25,318 nucleotides of DNA from JBMNOI01 sp050942995 (GCA_050942995.1 JBMNOI010000054.1:1-25318); one strand, 5' to 3'. Counted from the stretch's first letter, positions 15,240 to 23,616 are shown. Numbers and translations: made by a program. Notes: a model not told the origin generated them from the letters alone.

Positions 15240-17981
15240 ATGGATTACCTCAGCTTTGATCTGCGTCTTGGCGAATGGAACCCAACTCAACGTACCGGCG
15301 TGGCCGAGGTGCTACAATCTCCCGCCGGCGAGAGCGAGCGTTACGACTTTGAGCTGGATCTGGATATCGATCAGCATGCCGGGCGTAGAGGCCGCTCGGC
15401 CGCTATGGCCGCCGAGTTGGGACGTATTCTGGCCGAGAGCGCTCTGAACCAGAGCAGCCTTACCCTCTGGCATGAAAGCTACCAGATCGCCCGAGAGCGA
15501 AACCGCCGCTTGCGCCTGCGTCTGCACATCGAGTCGTGGGACCTCGGTCGGTTGCCCTGGGAGCTTTTATACGACGCCCGGCGTGGCGACTTTTTGGTCT
15601 TTGACCCGATGGTCTCGCTGGTGCGTTATGTTCGGCTCCACGCCGCCCCCCCCACGCCGCGACAGGCCGGCCCGTTGCGGGTTCTGGCGGCCATCGCCTC
15701 TCCCCGAGACCAGCTCCGCCTGGATTGGGAGGACGAGTTGGGCTACCTGTACGATGCCCTCATGGAGCTGGATGACGCCGGCCAGGTCTGCTTCTCGGTG
15801 TGCGAGAACGCCACCCACGAAAAGCTCCACCTTGCCCTGCTGGATCACACGCCCGATGTCATCCACTTTATCGGTCATGCCGAATATGATGAGGAGAAGC
15901 ATCTGGGCTTTCTAGCGCTGGAGGATGAAGAGGGGCGCTCGGCGCCGTTACCGGCGGCCGATGCGGCGCGCATGTTCCGCCGGTATCACACCAACCTGGT
16001 GGTCCTCAACGCCTGCCAGACGGCCCAGGGGGCCTGGGCCGGATTGGCGCCGGCTCTGGTACGCGCCGAGATTCCCGCCGTGGTGGCCATGCAATGGCCG
16101 GTGGAGGATCGCACCGCCATCTGCTTCAGCCGGTCGTTCTACAAAGCGCTGGCCCTGGGCAAATCGGTCGATGAATGTGTGTCCGAGGGAAGGTTGGGCG
16201 CATCGGCCGTCAGCTCTGACCCCAACGACTGGGCCTCTCCCGTGCTCTTTTTGCGCTCGGTCAACGGCCAGCTATGGACCAGTACCATCGACGCCAGGCA
16301 GAAACGCCCCCGGCAGACTCCTGTGGCGACCCATGAACTGACACGCACCGCCACATCCCCGGATCAGGAGACGGCCATGATGGAGGACGGCGGCATCCAC
16401 TTCAAGACACGAGGCCCTCTGCTCTCACCGGCAGAGGAAGAGTTGATCGTCGATCGGCGAGAATTGCGTCGGGCGCTCCGCATCGCCCAACAGCCTTCGG
16501 TCACCCAGTATATGGCCTTTCTCAGCGCCCGCCAGACGGGCAAGACCACCCTGCTGCTGCGGTTGATGAGCCTGTTGCAGGATCAATATGCCTGTGTCTT
16601 TATCGATCTCTCGGTGCTCTCGGCTCAGGATGCTCGGGCCTGCTTCCGCTTTGTCGCGTTTCGACTGGTCAGCGAGCTGCGCGCCCTGCTGGGCGACGAG
16701 TTCACGCCGCCCGAAGCGCGCCAGATGGAGAGCTCGGTCGATCTGCTCGAGTTCCTGCGCGAGGTGGCCGATCGGGTGCCCATGTCGCGCATCATTCTGC
16801 TCATGGACGAGGTGGGCGCGCTCTCGCCCGAGGTATCCGATACCTTTTTCAACACGCTGCGTACCCTGTTCACCCAGGGGCGTGGGTTGAGCAACCAGCT
16901 CGCCAAATACCTGTTCATCTTTAGCGGCGCGGTGGATCTCTATACACTGACGTTTGGCACCAGTTCGCCACTGAATATCTGCGAAAAGATCTACCTGCGC
17001 GATTTCGATCGTGAGGATACGGCCAAGATCGTGCGCCAGTTCGAAAGCCTGGGCGTGCCGGTAGCGCCCGAGGCGCTGGATGCCATATACGATCTGACCG
17101 GCGGCCATCCCTATCTCACCAATCGCCTGTGCGCCCTCATGGAGGAGGATGCCGTGAGCGAGGTCTCGGTGCGTGAGGTGGAGCGGGCAGCCGAAGAGAT
17201 CCTCATCGAGGACGACAACATCCGCCACGTCATCCACGAACTACAGCGCCGCCCGCTGGAGCGTCGTCGCCTGCGCAGCATCCTGATAGAGGGCCGCAAG
17301 ATTCCCTTCAGTCGCAACGATCCGGTGCTGGCCTCTCTGGAGATGATCGGCGCCATTCGCCCGACACAGCCCTGCACGGTGCGCAACCACCTGTACGAAC
17401 GCGCCCTGCGCGCCTATTTTGAGACGGCCGACGGTGACACATATGCGGGCAGCGCAGCCGACGAGCTGTTCGATGAACGCGACGAGATGTACGCCCGTTT
17501 GCGCGCTCTGCGCGCCGAGGCGCTGGACGAGCGGGGACGTTATACCGGCGGCAAGAGCTGGCAAACGTTCGTCGCCGCGCTATACTCCCTGGTGCCGGCC
17601 TTTTCTATCCATCCGCTGATGAACGCGGACAGAGATCGCACCGGGGTGATGCTATCGGTCGATGAAGAGGCCGGAGAATACTGGGAGACCTATCGTCCGG
17701 CCGTGCGCGTTGAATGCTGCGATTTGACCCGCACATCGGCGACAGAGCTGGTGGCGCAGATCGCCGAACGGACAGAAGAGGATGACACGCAACTGGCCTT
17801 TGTGATCGCCACCGGCGCGCGAGAGGGAGATCAGGAGGCCATCTCACAGGCGAGGCGCCAGGGCCAGCCCCATGTGGTCCTTATCGCCGATGAAGAGCTG
17901 GTCACCCTGCTGGAGGAACACGGTGATCTGGACGAATTCCTGCGTAATCGGGTGCTCCAGGCCCGACTTTACGAGGGGTAA
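15240..17981 (+). CDS. CHAT protease-ATPase protein with possible nuclease-like C-terminus
   Basis: A 913-residue, soluble three-part protein. Residues about 80-345 form a CHAT caspase-like protease: the lead-in LPWELLYD, catalytic H213 in HFIGHAEYD and C259 in VVLNACQTAQ. Residues about 395-720 form an AAA/STAND-like ATPase: Walker A SARQTGKTT (K435), Walker B IILLMDE (D523/E524), then a lid with GGHPYLTNRL and a winged-helix-like end. Residues about 735-913 form a separate domain with RDRTGVML and VRVECCD strands that recall a PD-(D/E)XK nuclease core, but the usual lysine is a cysteine (E825-C826-C827), so this part may be dead or something else. Such protease-ATPase fusions often act in stress, regulated death or phage defence. 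That role is inferred. ATG 15240 has a modest GGAAAG site. The Gfo/Idh gene follows 77 bp on. Confidence 0.85.
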   Translation: MDYLSFDLRLGEWNPTQRTGVAEVLQSPAGESERYDFELDLDIDQHAGRRGRSAAMAAELGRILAESALNQSSLTLWHESYQIARERNRRLRLRLHIESWDLGRLPWELLYDARRGDFLVFDPMVSLVRYVRLHAAPPTPRQAGPLRVLAAIASPRDQLRLDWEDELGYLYDALMELDDAGQVCFSVCENATHEKLHLALLDHTPDVIHFIGHAEYDEEKHLGFLALEDEEGRSAPLPAADAARMFRRYHTNLVVLNACQTAQGAWAGLAPALVRAEIPAVVAMQWPVEDRTAICFSRSFYKALALGKSVDECVSEGRLGASAVSSDPNDWASPVLFLRSVNGQLWTSTIDARQKRPRQTPVATHELTRTATSPDQETAMMEDGGIHFKTRGPLLSPAEEELIVDRRELRRALRIAQQPSVTQYMAFLSARQTGKTTLLLRLMSLLQDQYACVFIDLSVLSAQDARACFRFVAFRLVSELRALLGDEFTPPEARQMESSVDLLEFLREVADRVPMSRIILLMDEVGALSPEVSDTFFNTLRTLFTQGRGLSNQLAKYLFIFSGAVDLYTLTFGTSSPLNICEKIYLRDFDREDTAKIVRQFESLGVPVAPEALDAIYDLTGGHPYLTNRLCALMEEDAVSEVSVREVERAAEEILIEDDNIRHVIHELQRRPLERRRLRSILIEGRKIPFSRNDPVLASLEMIGAIRPTQPCTVRNHLYERALRAYFETADGDTYAGSAADELFDERDEMYARLRALRAEALDERGRYTGGKSWQTFVAALYSLVPAFSIHPLMNADRDRTGVMLSVDEEAGEYWETYRPAVRVECCDLTRTSATELVAQIAERTEEDDTQLAFVIATGAREGDQEAISQARRQGQPHVVLIADEELVTLLEEHGDLDEFLRNRVLQARLYEG

Positions 17982-18058
17982 TGCCGCAGCCCCGACATCT
18001 TGTATGGGGACGCGGAACCATAACATCAACATCATGATGCGAGGGGAGTAGGGGAACC

Positions 18059-19165
18059 ATGACCACGGTCAAGATCGGAATCGTTGGCTGCGGCAATATC
18101 AGCGCCGCCTATCTGCGGACGGCCAGGCTTTTTCGCATTCTCGAAGTAGCCGCCTGCGCCGACATCGATATGGAAAGGGCCAGGGCTCGTGCCGACGAGT
18201 TTGATGTTCCCCGGGCCTGCTCGGTAGAGGAACTGCTGGCCGATCCCGAGATTCAGATCGTCGTGAATCTCACGACGCCACAGGCTCACACCGCCGTAAA
18301 CCTGGCCGCCATCGAGGCGGGCAAACACGTATACACCGAAAAACCTCTGGCCGTGACCCGTGAAGAAGGCGCCCGCGTGCTGGCGGCCGCCAGGGCCAAA
18401 GGAGTGCGCGTGGGCTGTGCACCGGGCACCTTCCTGGGCGGCGGCCTGCAGACCTGCCGCAAGCTCATCGACGAGGGCGCTATCGGCGAGCCGATAGCCT
18501 GCGCGGCCTTTATGATGAGCCGCGGCCACGAAAGCTGGCATCCGGATCCTGCGTATTACTACAAAACCGGCGCCGGCCCCATGTTCGACATGGGCCCCTA
18601 CTATCTCACGGCTCTGGCCACCCTCATGGGGCGCATCAATCGCGTCACCGGTTCGGCCAGGATCCTCATCGGTGAACGCACCATCACCAGCCAGCCCAAG
18701 TACGGCGAAAAGATCATCGTCGAGACGCCCGACCACGTCACCGGTACCATCGAGTTCGACAGCGGCGCGGTAGGCACCATCATCACGACGTTTGCCGCCT
18801 GGCGGGCACGGTTGCCCCGCATCGAGATCTATGGCACCGAGGGAACGCTGGGCGTGCCCGATCCCAACAGCCTGGACGGGCCGGTGGGTCTGTGTCGCCT
18901 GGGCAAGATGGAGTGGGAGGATGTTCCCCTCACCCACGGTCATACCGACCGCAACAAGTGGGGCATCGGCGTGGCCGAGATGGCCCACGCCATTCTCGCA
19001 GGGCGGCCACATCGCGCCACCGGAGAGCAGGGCTATCATGTGCTGGACGCCATGCAGGGATTCCTGGATGCGTCCGAAAGCGGGCAACATTACAAGTTGA
19101 TCAGCGACTATACCCAGCCCACGGCGCTGCCCGTCGGCCTGCCCGACGACGCTCTGGACGACTGA
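18059..19165 (+). CDS. Gfo/Idh/MocA-family NAD(P)-dependent sugar oxidoreductase
   Basis: A 368-residue cytoplasmic dehydrogenase-like protein. The N-terminal Rossmann domain opens with IGIVGCGNIS (GxGxxx) and carries the EKP motif (E94-K95-P96 in YTEKPLAVT) whose lysine takes part in hydride transfer. The C-terminal alpha/beta domain (about 125-335) supplies the substrate pocket; its motif reads GPMFDMGPYYLTAL, with Tyr where many relatives have a His, a known variant in this large family. ATG 18059 has GAGGGGAG upstream. Substrates of the family include inositol, glucose-type sugars and sugar acids; nothing here picks one. It lies 77 bp after the CHAT-ATPase gene without a clear own promoter and is convergent with the glycyl radical enzyme gene. 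Confidence 0.92.
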   Translation: MTTVKIGIVGCGNISAAYLRTARLFRILEVAACADIDMERARARADEFDVPRACSVEELLADPEIQIVVNLTTPQAHTAVNLAAIEAGKHVYTEKPLAVTREEGARVLAAARAKGVRVGCAPGTFLGGGLQTCRKLIDEGAIGEPIACAAFMMSRGHESWHPDPAYYYKTGAGPMFDMGPYYLTALATLMGRINRVTGSARILIGERTITSQPKYGEKIIVETPDHVTGTIEFDSGAVGTIITTFAAWRARLPRIEIYGTEGTLGVPDPNSLDGPVGLCRLGKMEWEDVPLTHGHTDRNKWGIGVAEMAHAILAGRPHRATGEQGYHVLDAMQGFLDASESGQHYKLISDYTQPTALPVGLPDDALDD

Positions 19166-19234
19166 GGTCGCTCTTGAGGGGCGTGCCGTCCGATCGGCTT
19201 GATTCTGCCGATCGTCGAGAGACGGATCGAGCGC

Positions 19235-19269
19235 AAAAAAGAGGCCGGACACGTTGTGTCCGGCCTCTT
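19235..19269 (-). terminator. Rho-independent terminator of the glycyl radical enzyme gene
   Basis: A perfect 14-bp stem (19239-19252 with 19256-19269, 3-base loop) is followed on the minus strand by a run of six T. It sits 16 bp past the stop codon at 19286. On the plus strand no T-run follows, so it would stop Gfo/Idh transcripts poorly; a second hairpin without T-run (19191-19214, 8-bp stem) lies just after that gene. Confidence 0.9.
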
Positions 19270-19285
19270 GCGTTACCGGGCGATG

Positions 19286-21517
19286 CTACATTCCAGAGAG
19301 GATGCGATCCACCACCAGCTGGCGGAAATCCTGCGAGAGGCTGGCAAAGTAGGCGCTGAACCCGGTGACGCGCACCACCAGGTCCGGGTATTTGCTCGGA
19401 TCCTTGTGCGCCTCCAGCACCTGATCGGCATCCATCACATTGATATTGATCTGCGTGCCGCCCAGATTGAAATGGGTACGCAGCATATTCGCCACCAGGT
19501 CGACGCCCCCCTCCTCCCGAGAGATGCCGGGGTCCATATCGAGCTGCATGGGCGCCGTGTTGCCATACCCGGGCTGAATGGCGGCAATGGCCACCGCCAT
19601 GGCGCTGGGAGCGCCATCCTGGCGAAAGCCCGGATCGGGATTGGCCCCGTGCGAGATCGCCTCCCCGGCATGGCGGCCGTTGGGCGTGGCGCCCAGCGTC
19701 TTGCCCATGGGGATGGTGTTGGCCCAGGAAAAGATGCCGCCGATCATCCGGTGGCCGTTCGGCGTGGGCTTTTCGGCCACCATGTCGCCGAACGTCTTGC
19801 CGATGCGGACCGCACACTCGTCGGCGCGGGTGCCCCCCTGCCCGTAGCGGGGGATATTCTTCATCATCAGCCGGGCGCGTTCGCCGTCCGCGCCGGCCCA
19901 GTCGGTATCGAGATAGTACATCAACTGCGTCCAGCTCAGCAGCCCCTCATTTTCGATGCGCTGCTCGATGGCGGCAAACGAATCGGCCACCGTCGCCAGC
20001 GCCGCGCCGTCGATACACATATTGTAGAACTCGACGCCGCCGTGTGAAGCATCCTCACCCTTTTCGATGGGGCCGTAGCACAGCAGATCCAGCACCAGCT
20101 CGGGGAACACCTGGTGCATATGCTCCAGGTGAAAATCCAGCCCCTCGGCGGTCACATCGATGGCCCGTCGCAGATGCCGCAGATAGTACTCCCAGAGCAG
20201 ATCAACGCCGGGCGTCACATCGGGCGTGGACATCATGTCGCGCAGCGCCACATCAAAAACGACGCCAAAGTTGATCTTGACACAATCCATCAGCGTGTAC
20301 TCGCGACCGGGAATGCCCGACCAGTGACACCCCGAATAAGCGCGTTGCCAGCCCAGCTCGATGGGATAACCATTTCGGGTGAAATCTTGAGCGGTACGCT
20401 CTACCCCCAGGAACTTGGGGATGCCGGTCTTGTCCTCGAACAGGATCTCGACGCCGCGGCGCAACAGGCCGGGGTCGACGTTCGGCCCCACCGCCACGCC
20501 CACATTCGCCGGAATGCGCAGCTGATGGCACGCCTCCAGCACCAGATAGGAGACGCGGTTGGTTACATCCACGCCGTCAGGACCCGGCCCGCCCAACTGG
20601 ATATAGGACGTATCGCGCAGCAACAGATTGGCGATATGAAAGATCGCCTCATCGTCGTCGAGGATGCCGGCGACGATATCCCGTTCGTAAAAGGGCGTCA
20701 GCAACACATCCAGACGGCCCAACGAGCCACTGCCGTTGAACATGCGCGCAGTCATCTGGTACCACACGATCCACTGACAGGCCTCACGAAAGGTGCGAGG
20801 GGGCTCGCTCACCAGTCGCGCGTTTATCTCAGCCATCTCTTCCAGATTCTGGCGCAGTTGCCGATTGGGCTCGGTGGCGGCCATCTTGCGGGCGGCCTCG
20901 GCGGTGCGTCGAATCCAGTTCTGTATGCCCAGCACGACGGCCTCGAGGCCGTCGTAAAAATCCCCTTTCTCGGGATTCACTCTACGATAATGACGGATCT
21001 TGTTCAAAAGCCCGCCATAGCCCAGGCGCAGGCCAATCTCCAAATCCTGACAAAAGTGCTGAGAAGCGCCGATGCCGGTGATCAGCTGATACTTGTTCTG
21101 CTCATCGTGTAGATGAGAATAGTCGAAATCAGGGTGCCAGCGCTCCTTACGATACGAGTTAAAGTTGACCATATACGCGCCGGCCAGGGAGCCCATGGGA
21201 TCCACGTAGGTGGGGTGTGATTCCAGCAGCGCGCGGAAATTCTCACCCACCGCCTTGGGGCCGAAAAAGCCGCCGGAGGGGTGGTTGGGCACGGGCTCGA
21301 ATCCCTTGATGAGCACATCGGTGACGGGCATTCCTGAGGTACTGATCGTCTCGACGATCTCACGATACTCGGGAGGAGGCAAGATAAGGGCCCAGTCGTC
21401 GTGGTTCATCGAGCCGACGACCTCTTGTTTCTCCCGGGTATGTCGTATCTTGGTCTCGCGCAAAGCATCCAGGCGGTCCTGGTAAGTGAGTTCTTTGAGG
21501 ACAGTCGGGGCAACCAT
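19286..21517 (-). CDS. Glycyl radical enzyme of the pyruvate formate-lyase superfamily
   Basis: A 743-residue oxygen-sensitive radical enzyme. The C-terminal glycyl-radical signature is RVTGFSAYF (radical on G719), preceded by the superfamily blocks TPNGRHAGEA and GGTQININVMD. The active-site thiyl cysteine is most likely C397 in YSGCHWSGIPGREY. That loop is neither the adjacent-cysteine loop of pyruvate formate-lyase nor the GCVE-type loop of dehydratases, decarboxylases and C-N/C-S lyases, so a standard reaction cannot be assigned. ATG 21517 is set by GGAGG 6 bases upstream; a longer frame to 21613 has no such site. It needs a radical-SAM activase, not present in the window. The gene is followed by its own terminator and is divergent from the second sugar importer, which suggests a fermentative role on an imported compound. 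Confidence 0.9.
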   Translation of the reverse strand: MVAPTVLKELTYQDRLDALRETKIRHTREKQEVVGSMNHDDWALILPPPEYREIVETISTSGMPVTDVLIKGFEPVPNHPSGGFFGPKAVGENFRALLESHPTYVDPMGSLAGAYMVNFNSYRKERWHPDFDYSHLHDEQNKYQLITGIGASQHFCQDLEIGLRLGYGGLLNKIRHYRRVNPEKGDFYDGLEAVVLGIQNWIRRTAEAARKMAATEPNRQLRQNLEEMAEINARLVSEPPRTFREACQWIVWYQMTARMFNGSGSLGRLDVLLTPFYERDIVAGILDDDEAIFHIANLLLRDTSYIQLGGPGPDGVDVTNRVSYLVLEACHQLRIPANVGVAVGPNVDPGLLRRGVEILFEDKTGIPKFLGVERTAQDFTRNGYPIELGWQRAYSGCHWSGIPGREYTLMDCVKINFGVVFDVALRDMMSTPDVTPGVDLLWEYYLRHLRRAIDVTAEGLDFHLEHMHQVFPELVLDLLCYGPIEKGEDASHGGVEFYNMCIDGAALATVADSFAAIEQRIENEGLLSWTQLMYYLDTDWAGADGERARLMMKNIPRYGQGGTRADECAVRIGKTFGDMVAEKPTPNGHRMIGGIFSWANTIPMGKTLGATPNGRHAGEAISHGANPDPGFRQDGAPSAMAVAIAAIQPGYGNTAPMQLDMDPGISREEGGVDLVANMLRTHFNLGGTQININVMDADQVLEAHKDPSKYPDLVVRVTGFSAYFASLSQDFRQLVVDRILSGM

Positions 21518-21573
21518 GATTTTCCTCCGCAACGTGAGTCTACGATCGACGTTATGCATCGAACGCGCGGACG

Positions 21574-21593
21574 CCCCCATCATATCATGGGGG
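21574..21593 (-). promoter_or_regulatory. Inverted repeat in the leader of the glycyl radical enzyme gene
   Basis: CCCCCAT (21574-21580) and ATGGGGG (21587-21593) form 7-bp arms around six bases, 57-76 bp upstream of the ATG at 21517. It may be an operator or a leader hairpin. I found no confident sigma70 promoter for this gene between 21594 and 21720. Confidence 0.4.
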
Positions 21594-21723
21594 ACATATC
21601 CCATCAAGCGCATAATGGCGTATCTATCTTACACAGTTGTTAATAGAAATGATCAAATATTGGGTTGGATTGCCTGTCTCTTACGATAACCCGACTCTAA
21701 GATGTTATGGAATAAAATACCCG

Positions 21724-21752
21724 TTGACATAGGGCTCACAGCAGGTTATAAT
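21724..21752 (+). promoter_or_regulatory. Perfect consensus sigma70 promoter of the second ABC importer
   Basis: TTGACA (21724-21729), 17-base spacer, TATAAT (21747-21752): a complete match, as at the first importer. Transcription should start near 21759 and run through a roughly 360-nt leader to the GTG at 22119. Confidence 0.88.
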
Positions 21753-21775
21753 GGCCTAGAGAGTATATAAATGTT

Positions 21776-21787
21776 GAACGTCCGTTC
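21776..21787. promoter_or_regulatory. Palindrome GAACGTCCGTTC, candidate operator
   Basis: 5-bp arms around TC, located about 18-29 bases after the predicted transcription start. A repressor bound here would block the consensus promoter. Its sequence differs from the CCTTCNGAAGG palindromes of the first importer. Confidence 0.4.
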
Positions 21788-21821
21788 GCATCAATCAAAG
21801 GAGATGATGGGAGAGCGTACG

Positions 21822-21858
21822 AAAAAAATCCAACCGATTGAAAAGGTTGGGTTTTTTT
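21822..21858 (+). terminator. Leader terminator 1, second ABC importer
   Basis: A 14-bp stem (21822-21835 with 21845-21858, one T-G pair, 9-base loop) ends in seven T. A transcript from 21759 stopping here would be about 100 nt. The stem is A/T-rich at the base, and the A-run makes it potentially active on both strands, so it could also shield the divergent glycyl radical enzyme promoter region. Confidence 0.8.
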
Positions 21859-21963
21859 ATTCTACTAAATAGTGGCCTGGGCCATTGAGCGGCAACTCGA
21901 TGCCCGGGGCCGGGCAGACAGGGGTGCGGCCCATCCTTCGCGCAAAAGGGATAGCACGCGTTC

Positions 21964-22013
21964 AGCCCATCCTGTCTGTCGGGCATTCGGTGACAGGATG
22001 GGCTGTTTCTTTT
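21964..22013 (+). terminator. Leader terminator 2, second ABC importer
   Basis: A perfect 13-bp stem (21964-21976 with 21992-22004, 15-base loop) is followed by GTTTCTTTT. It is the terminator arm of the proposed switch. Confidence 0.75.
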
Positions 22014-22118
22014 CCCGGTAGCCCCCCGTCCTGTGCGCCACATTCTGAAAGGAGGTGGTAGGCCACAAAAGTCACCCTCCGATGTGACATATTCGGGACT
22101 CAATCGAGGAGGAGCAAC

Positions 22119-23522
22119 GTGGAAAAGATAGAGCGAGTGTTCAGTCGTCGCCAATTTCTGGGAGCCACAGCTCTGATTGCTGCGGGAAGCGTGCTGGCAG
22201 CCTGTGCTCCCAAAGAAACCGGCCCAGTCGAGGGAGAGGAAGCCGTCGCCAAGCCGGATGAGCAAGCCGCACCCGCCCCTGGCGAACAGGTGACCGTGCG
22301 CTTTATGTCTCGCGCCGGCGCCGACAATATCCCGACCTATGAAAAGGTGATCCGGGAGGATTTCGAGTCGGCAAATCCCAACATCAAGGTGTCCATCGAG
22401 CCCGCTCCCGATGGATGGGTCGAGCTGATGCTCACTCAGATGGTCGCCGGCACGGCAGTGGACATCTTTCAGGCCTGGGGCAACATCTTTTTCCAGTGGA
22501 CCGAGCGAGGCTTGCTGCTGGATCTGCAGCCTTATGTCGATGTCGACCTGACCGCAGAAGAGATCGCCGACTATAACGACTTTCAGTGGGAGGGCCTGGT
22601 CATGCGCGGCACGCGCGTGGGCATGCCCAAGTACATTAACCTGATGACGGTCACCATCAACAAGGATCTGTTCGATGAGTACGGCATCGAATATCCTCCC
22701 GAAGATGGCGACTGGGATCACGATGACTATGCCGACCTCTCTCGTCGTTTGACCGAAGCCGCGCGTTCAGCCGGAAAGGAAAACGAGTGGGGCGGATGGT
22801 ACCCTGCCTGGAGCTGGGACCGGTTCTGGTATCGGGTGGATATGTTCGGCGGCAGTGTGGTCGACGAGAAGTATGGCCGCAAATGCATGCTGGATAGCGA
22901 AGAGTCACAGGCCGCGCTCAAGTGGGTCTATGACATCATGTACCGGGACAACTGGTGGGCCCAGCCCGCCCAGGTAGAGAACAAATGGCTGCGTGATTCC
23001 ATGTCCGCCGGCTTTATCTCCATGGGTGAGGATGGCACCTATCCCATGGGCAACGGCCGGGTCTTTGCCGAGGCCGGAATTCGGTGGGATTTCCGCCACG
23101 TGCCCAAGGGCCCCACGGGCATCCGCAAGGTGCTGGGCACCACCGATGCCTGGTCGGCCACCAAACAGAGCAAGCATCCGGATGAAGCCTGGGCGCTGCT
23201 CAAGTTCCTCTCCGGCCCCACCTTCCAAACCAAGGCGGTGGTGGGTCAAGAGGGACTGATTCCGGTGCTCAAGTCGCTGATGCCGACCTATATCGACACA
23301 GTGCGCGGCATTCTGCCCGAACTGAATGACGTGCGGCTGGAAACCATCACCGAGATCCTCGAATGGGGCTATGCGGAGGACTCGTTCTGGTTCGATAACC
23401 AGACCTGCGCCGACGAGATCATTCGCCCGGCGCTCGAAAAGGTCTTCCAGGTAGGTGATGTAGGCCCCGAGTACTTTATCGAGATCGCCCAAGAGGTCAC
23501 CGCCTGCCAGACGGCGGGCTGA
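22119..23522 (+). CDS. ABC sugar-type solute-binding lipoprotein with Tat-like signal
   Basis: A 467-residue extracellular solute-binding protein (family 1, sugar-type). Residues 1-29 combine a twin-arginine motif SRRQFLG (R10-R11) with a lipobox LAAC (C29), so it is probably exported folded by Tat and then lipid-anchored. A short Pro/Ala/Glu linker precedes the domain, which begins VTVRFMSRAG at about 56. Many Trp/Tyr residues in the middle (WGGWYPAWSWDRFWYR) are consistent with stacking on sugars. The start is GTG 22119 with GAGGAGGAG 4 bases upstream. It is the first gene behind the attenuator-like leader and is followed by a stable hairpin and two permease genes. The ligand is not identifiable. 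Confidence 0.93.
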   Translation: MEKIERVFSRRQFLGATALIAAGSVLAACAPKETGPVEGEEAVAKPDEQAAPAPGEQVTVRFMSRAGADNIPTYEKVIREDFESANPNIKVSIEPAPDGWVELMLTQMVAGTAVDIFQAWGNIFFQWTERGLLLDLQPYVDVDLTAEEIADYNDFQWEGLVMRGTRVGMPKYINLMTVTINKDLFDEYGIEYPPEDGDWDHDDYADLSRRLTEAARSAGKENEWGGWYPAWSWDRFWYRVDMFGGSVVDEKYGRKCMLDSEESQAALKWVYDIMYRDNWWAQPAQVENKWLRDSMSAGFISMGEDGTYPMGNGRVFAEAGIRWDFRHVPKGPTGIRKVLGTTDAWSATKQSKHPDEAWALLKFLSGPTFQTKAVVGQEGLIPVLKSLMPTYIDTVRGILPELNDVRLETITEILEWGYAEDSFWFDNQTCADEIIRPALEKVFQVGDVGPEYFIEIAQEVTACQTAG

Positions 23523-23539
23523 TCCGGCGTGATACGACC

Positions 23540-23568
23540 GCGACTGTGCGGGGTAACCGCACAGTCGC
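23540..23568 (+). other. Stable hairpin between binding-protein and permease genes
   Basis: A perfect 12-bp stem (23540-23551 with 23557-23568, 5-base loop) begins 17 bp after the stop codon of the binding-protein gene; only CCTTTATT follows. It is likely a partial terminator or an mRNA-end protector that lowers permease expression relative to binding protein. Confidence 0.65.
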
Positions 23569-23616
23569 CCTTTATTCGCCCATAGCCGATCTATGTCTTT
23601 GCGAGGAGCTCGAACG

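Larger units (their letters stand above)
21759..22118 (+). promoter_or_regulatory. Structured leader with two terminators and a candidate antiterminator
   Basis: The leader holds, in order: a GAACG-TC-CGTTC palindrome (21776-21787); a terminator at 21822-21858; a segment A (21910-21922); and a segment B/C terminator (21964-22004). A can pair with 21971-21983 over 13 positions (one mismatch, one G-T), which would break the B/C stem. Further on lie a strong AGGAGGT motif (about 22051) with no start codon at usable distance, and a small GTCAC/GTGAC hairpin (22069-22086). The layout resembles a transcription attenuator or riboswitch; I recognise no known class. The pairings are seen in the sequence; the switching is inferred. 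Confidence 0.55.

Noticed and set aside
18032..19252. Open frame of 406 codons on the minus strand opposite the Gfo/Idh gene
   Set aside because: Antisense shadow without ribosome site or motif; the plus strand encodes a clear oxidoreductase.
21804..21872. 22-codon open frame (ATG ATG GGA...) in the leader of the second importer, running through terminator 1
   Set aside because: The AAAGGAG motif touches the ATG with no spacer, and the frame is fixed by the terminator's A and T runs. A leader peptide is possible but not supported.
22045..22086. AAAGGAGGTG in the second importer's leader as a ribosome site for a small gene
   Set aside because: The only in-frame start overlaps the motif itself and gives about ten codons. 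It may instead be an anti-ribosome or structural element.
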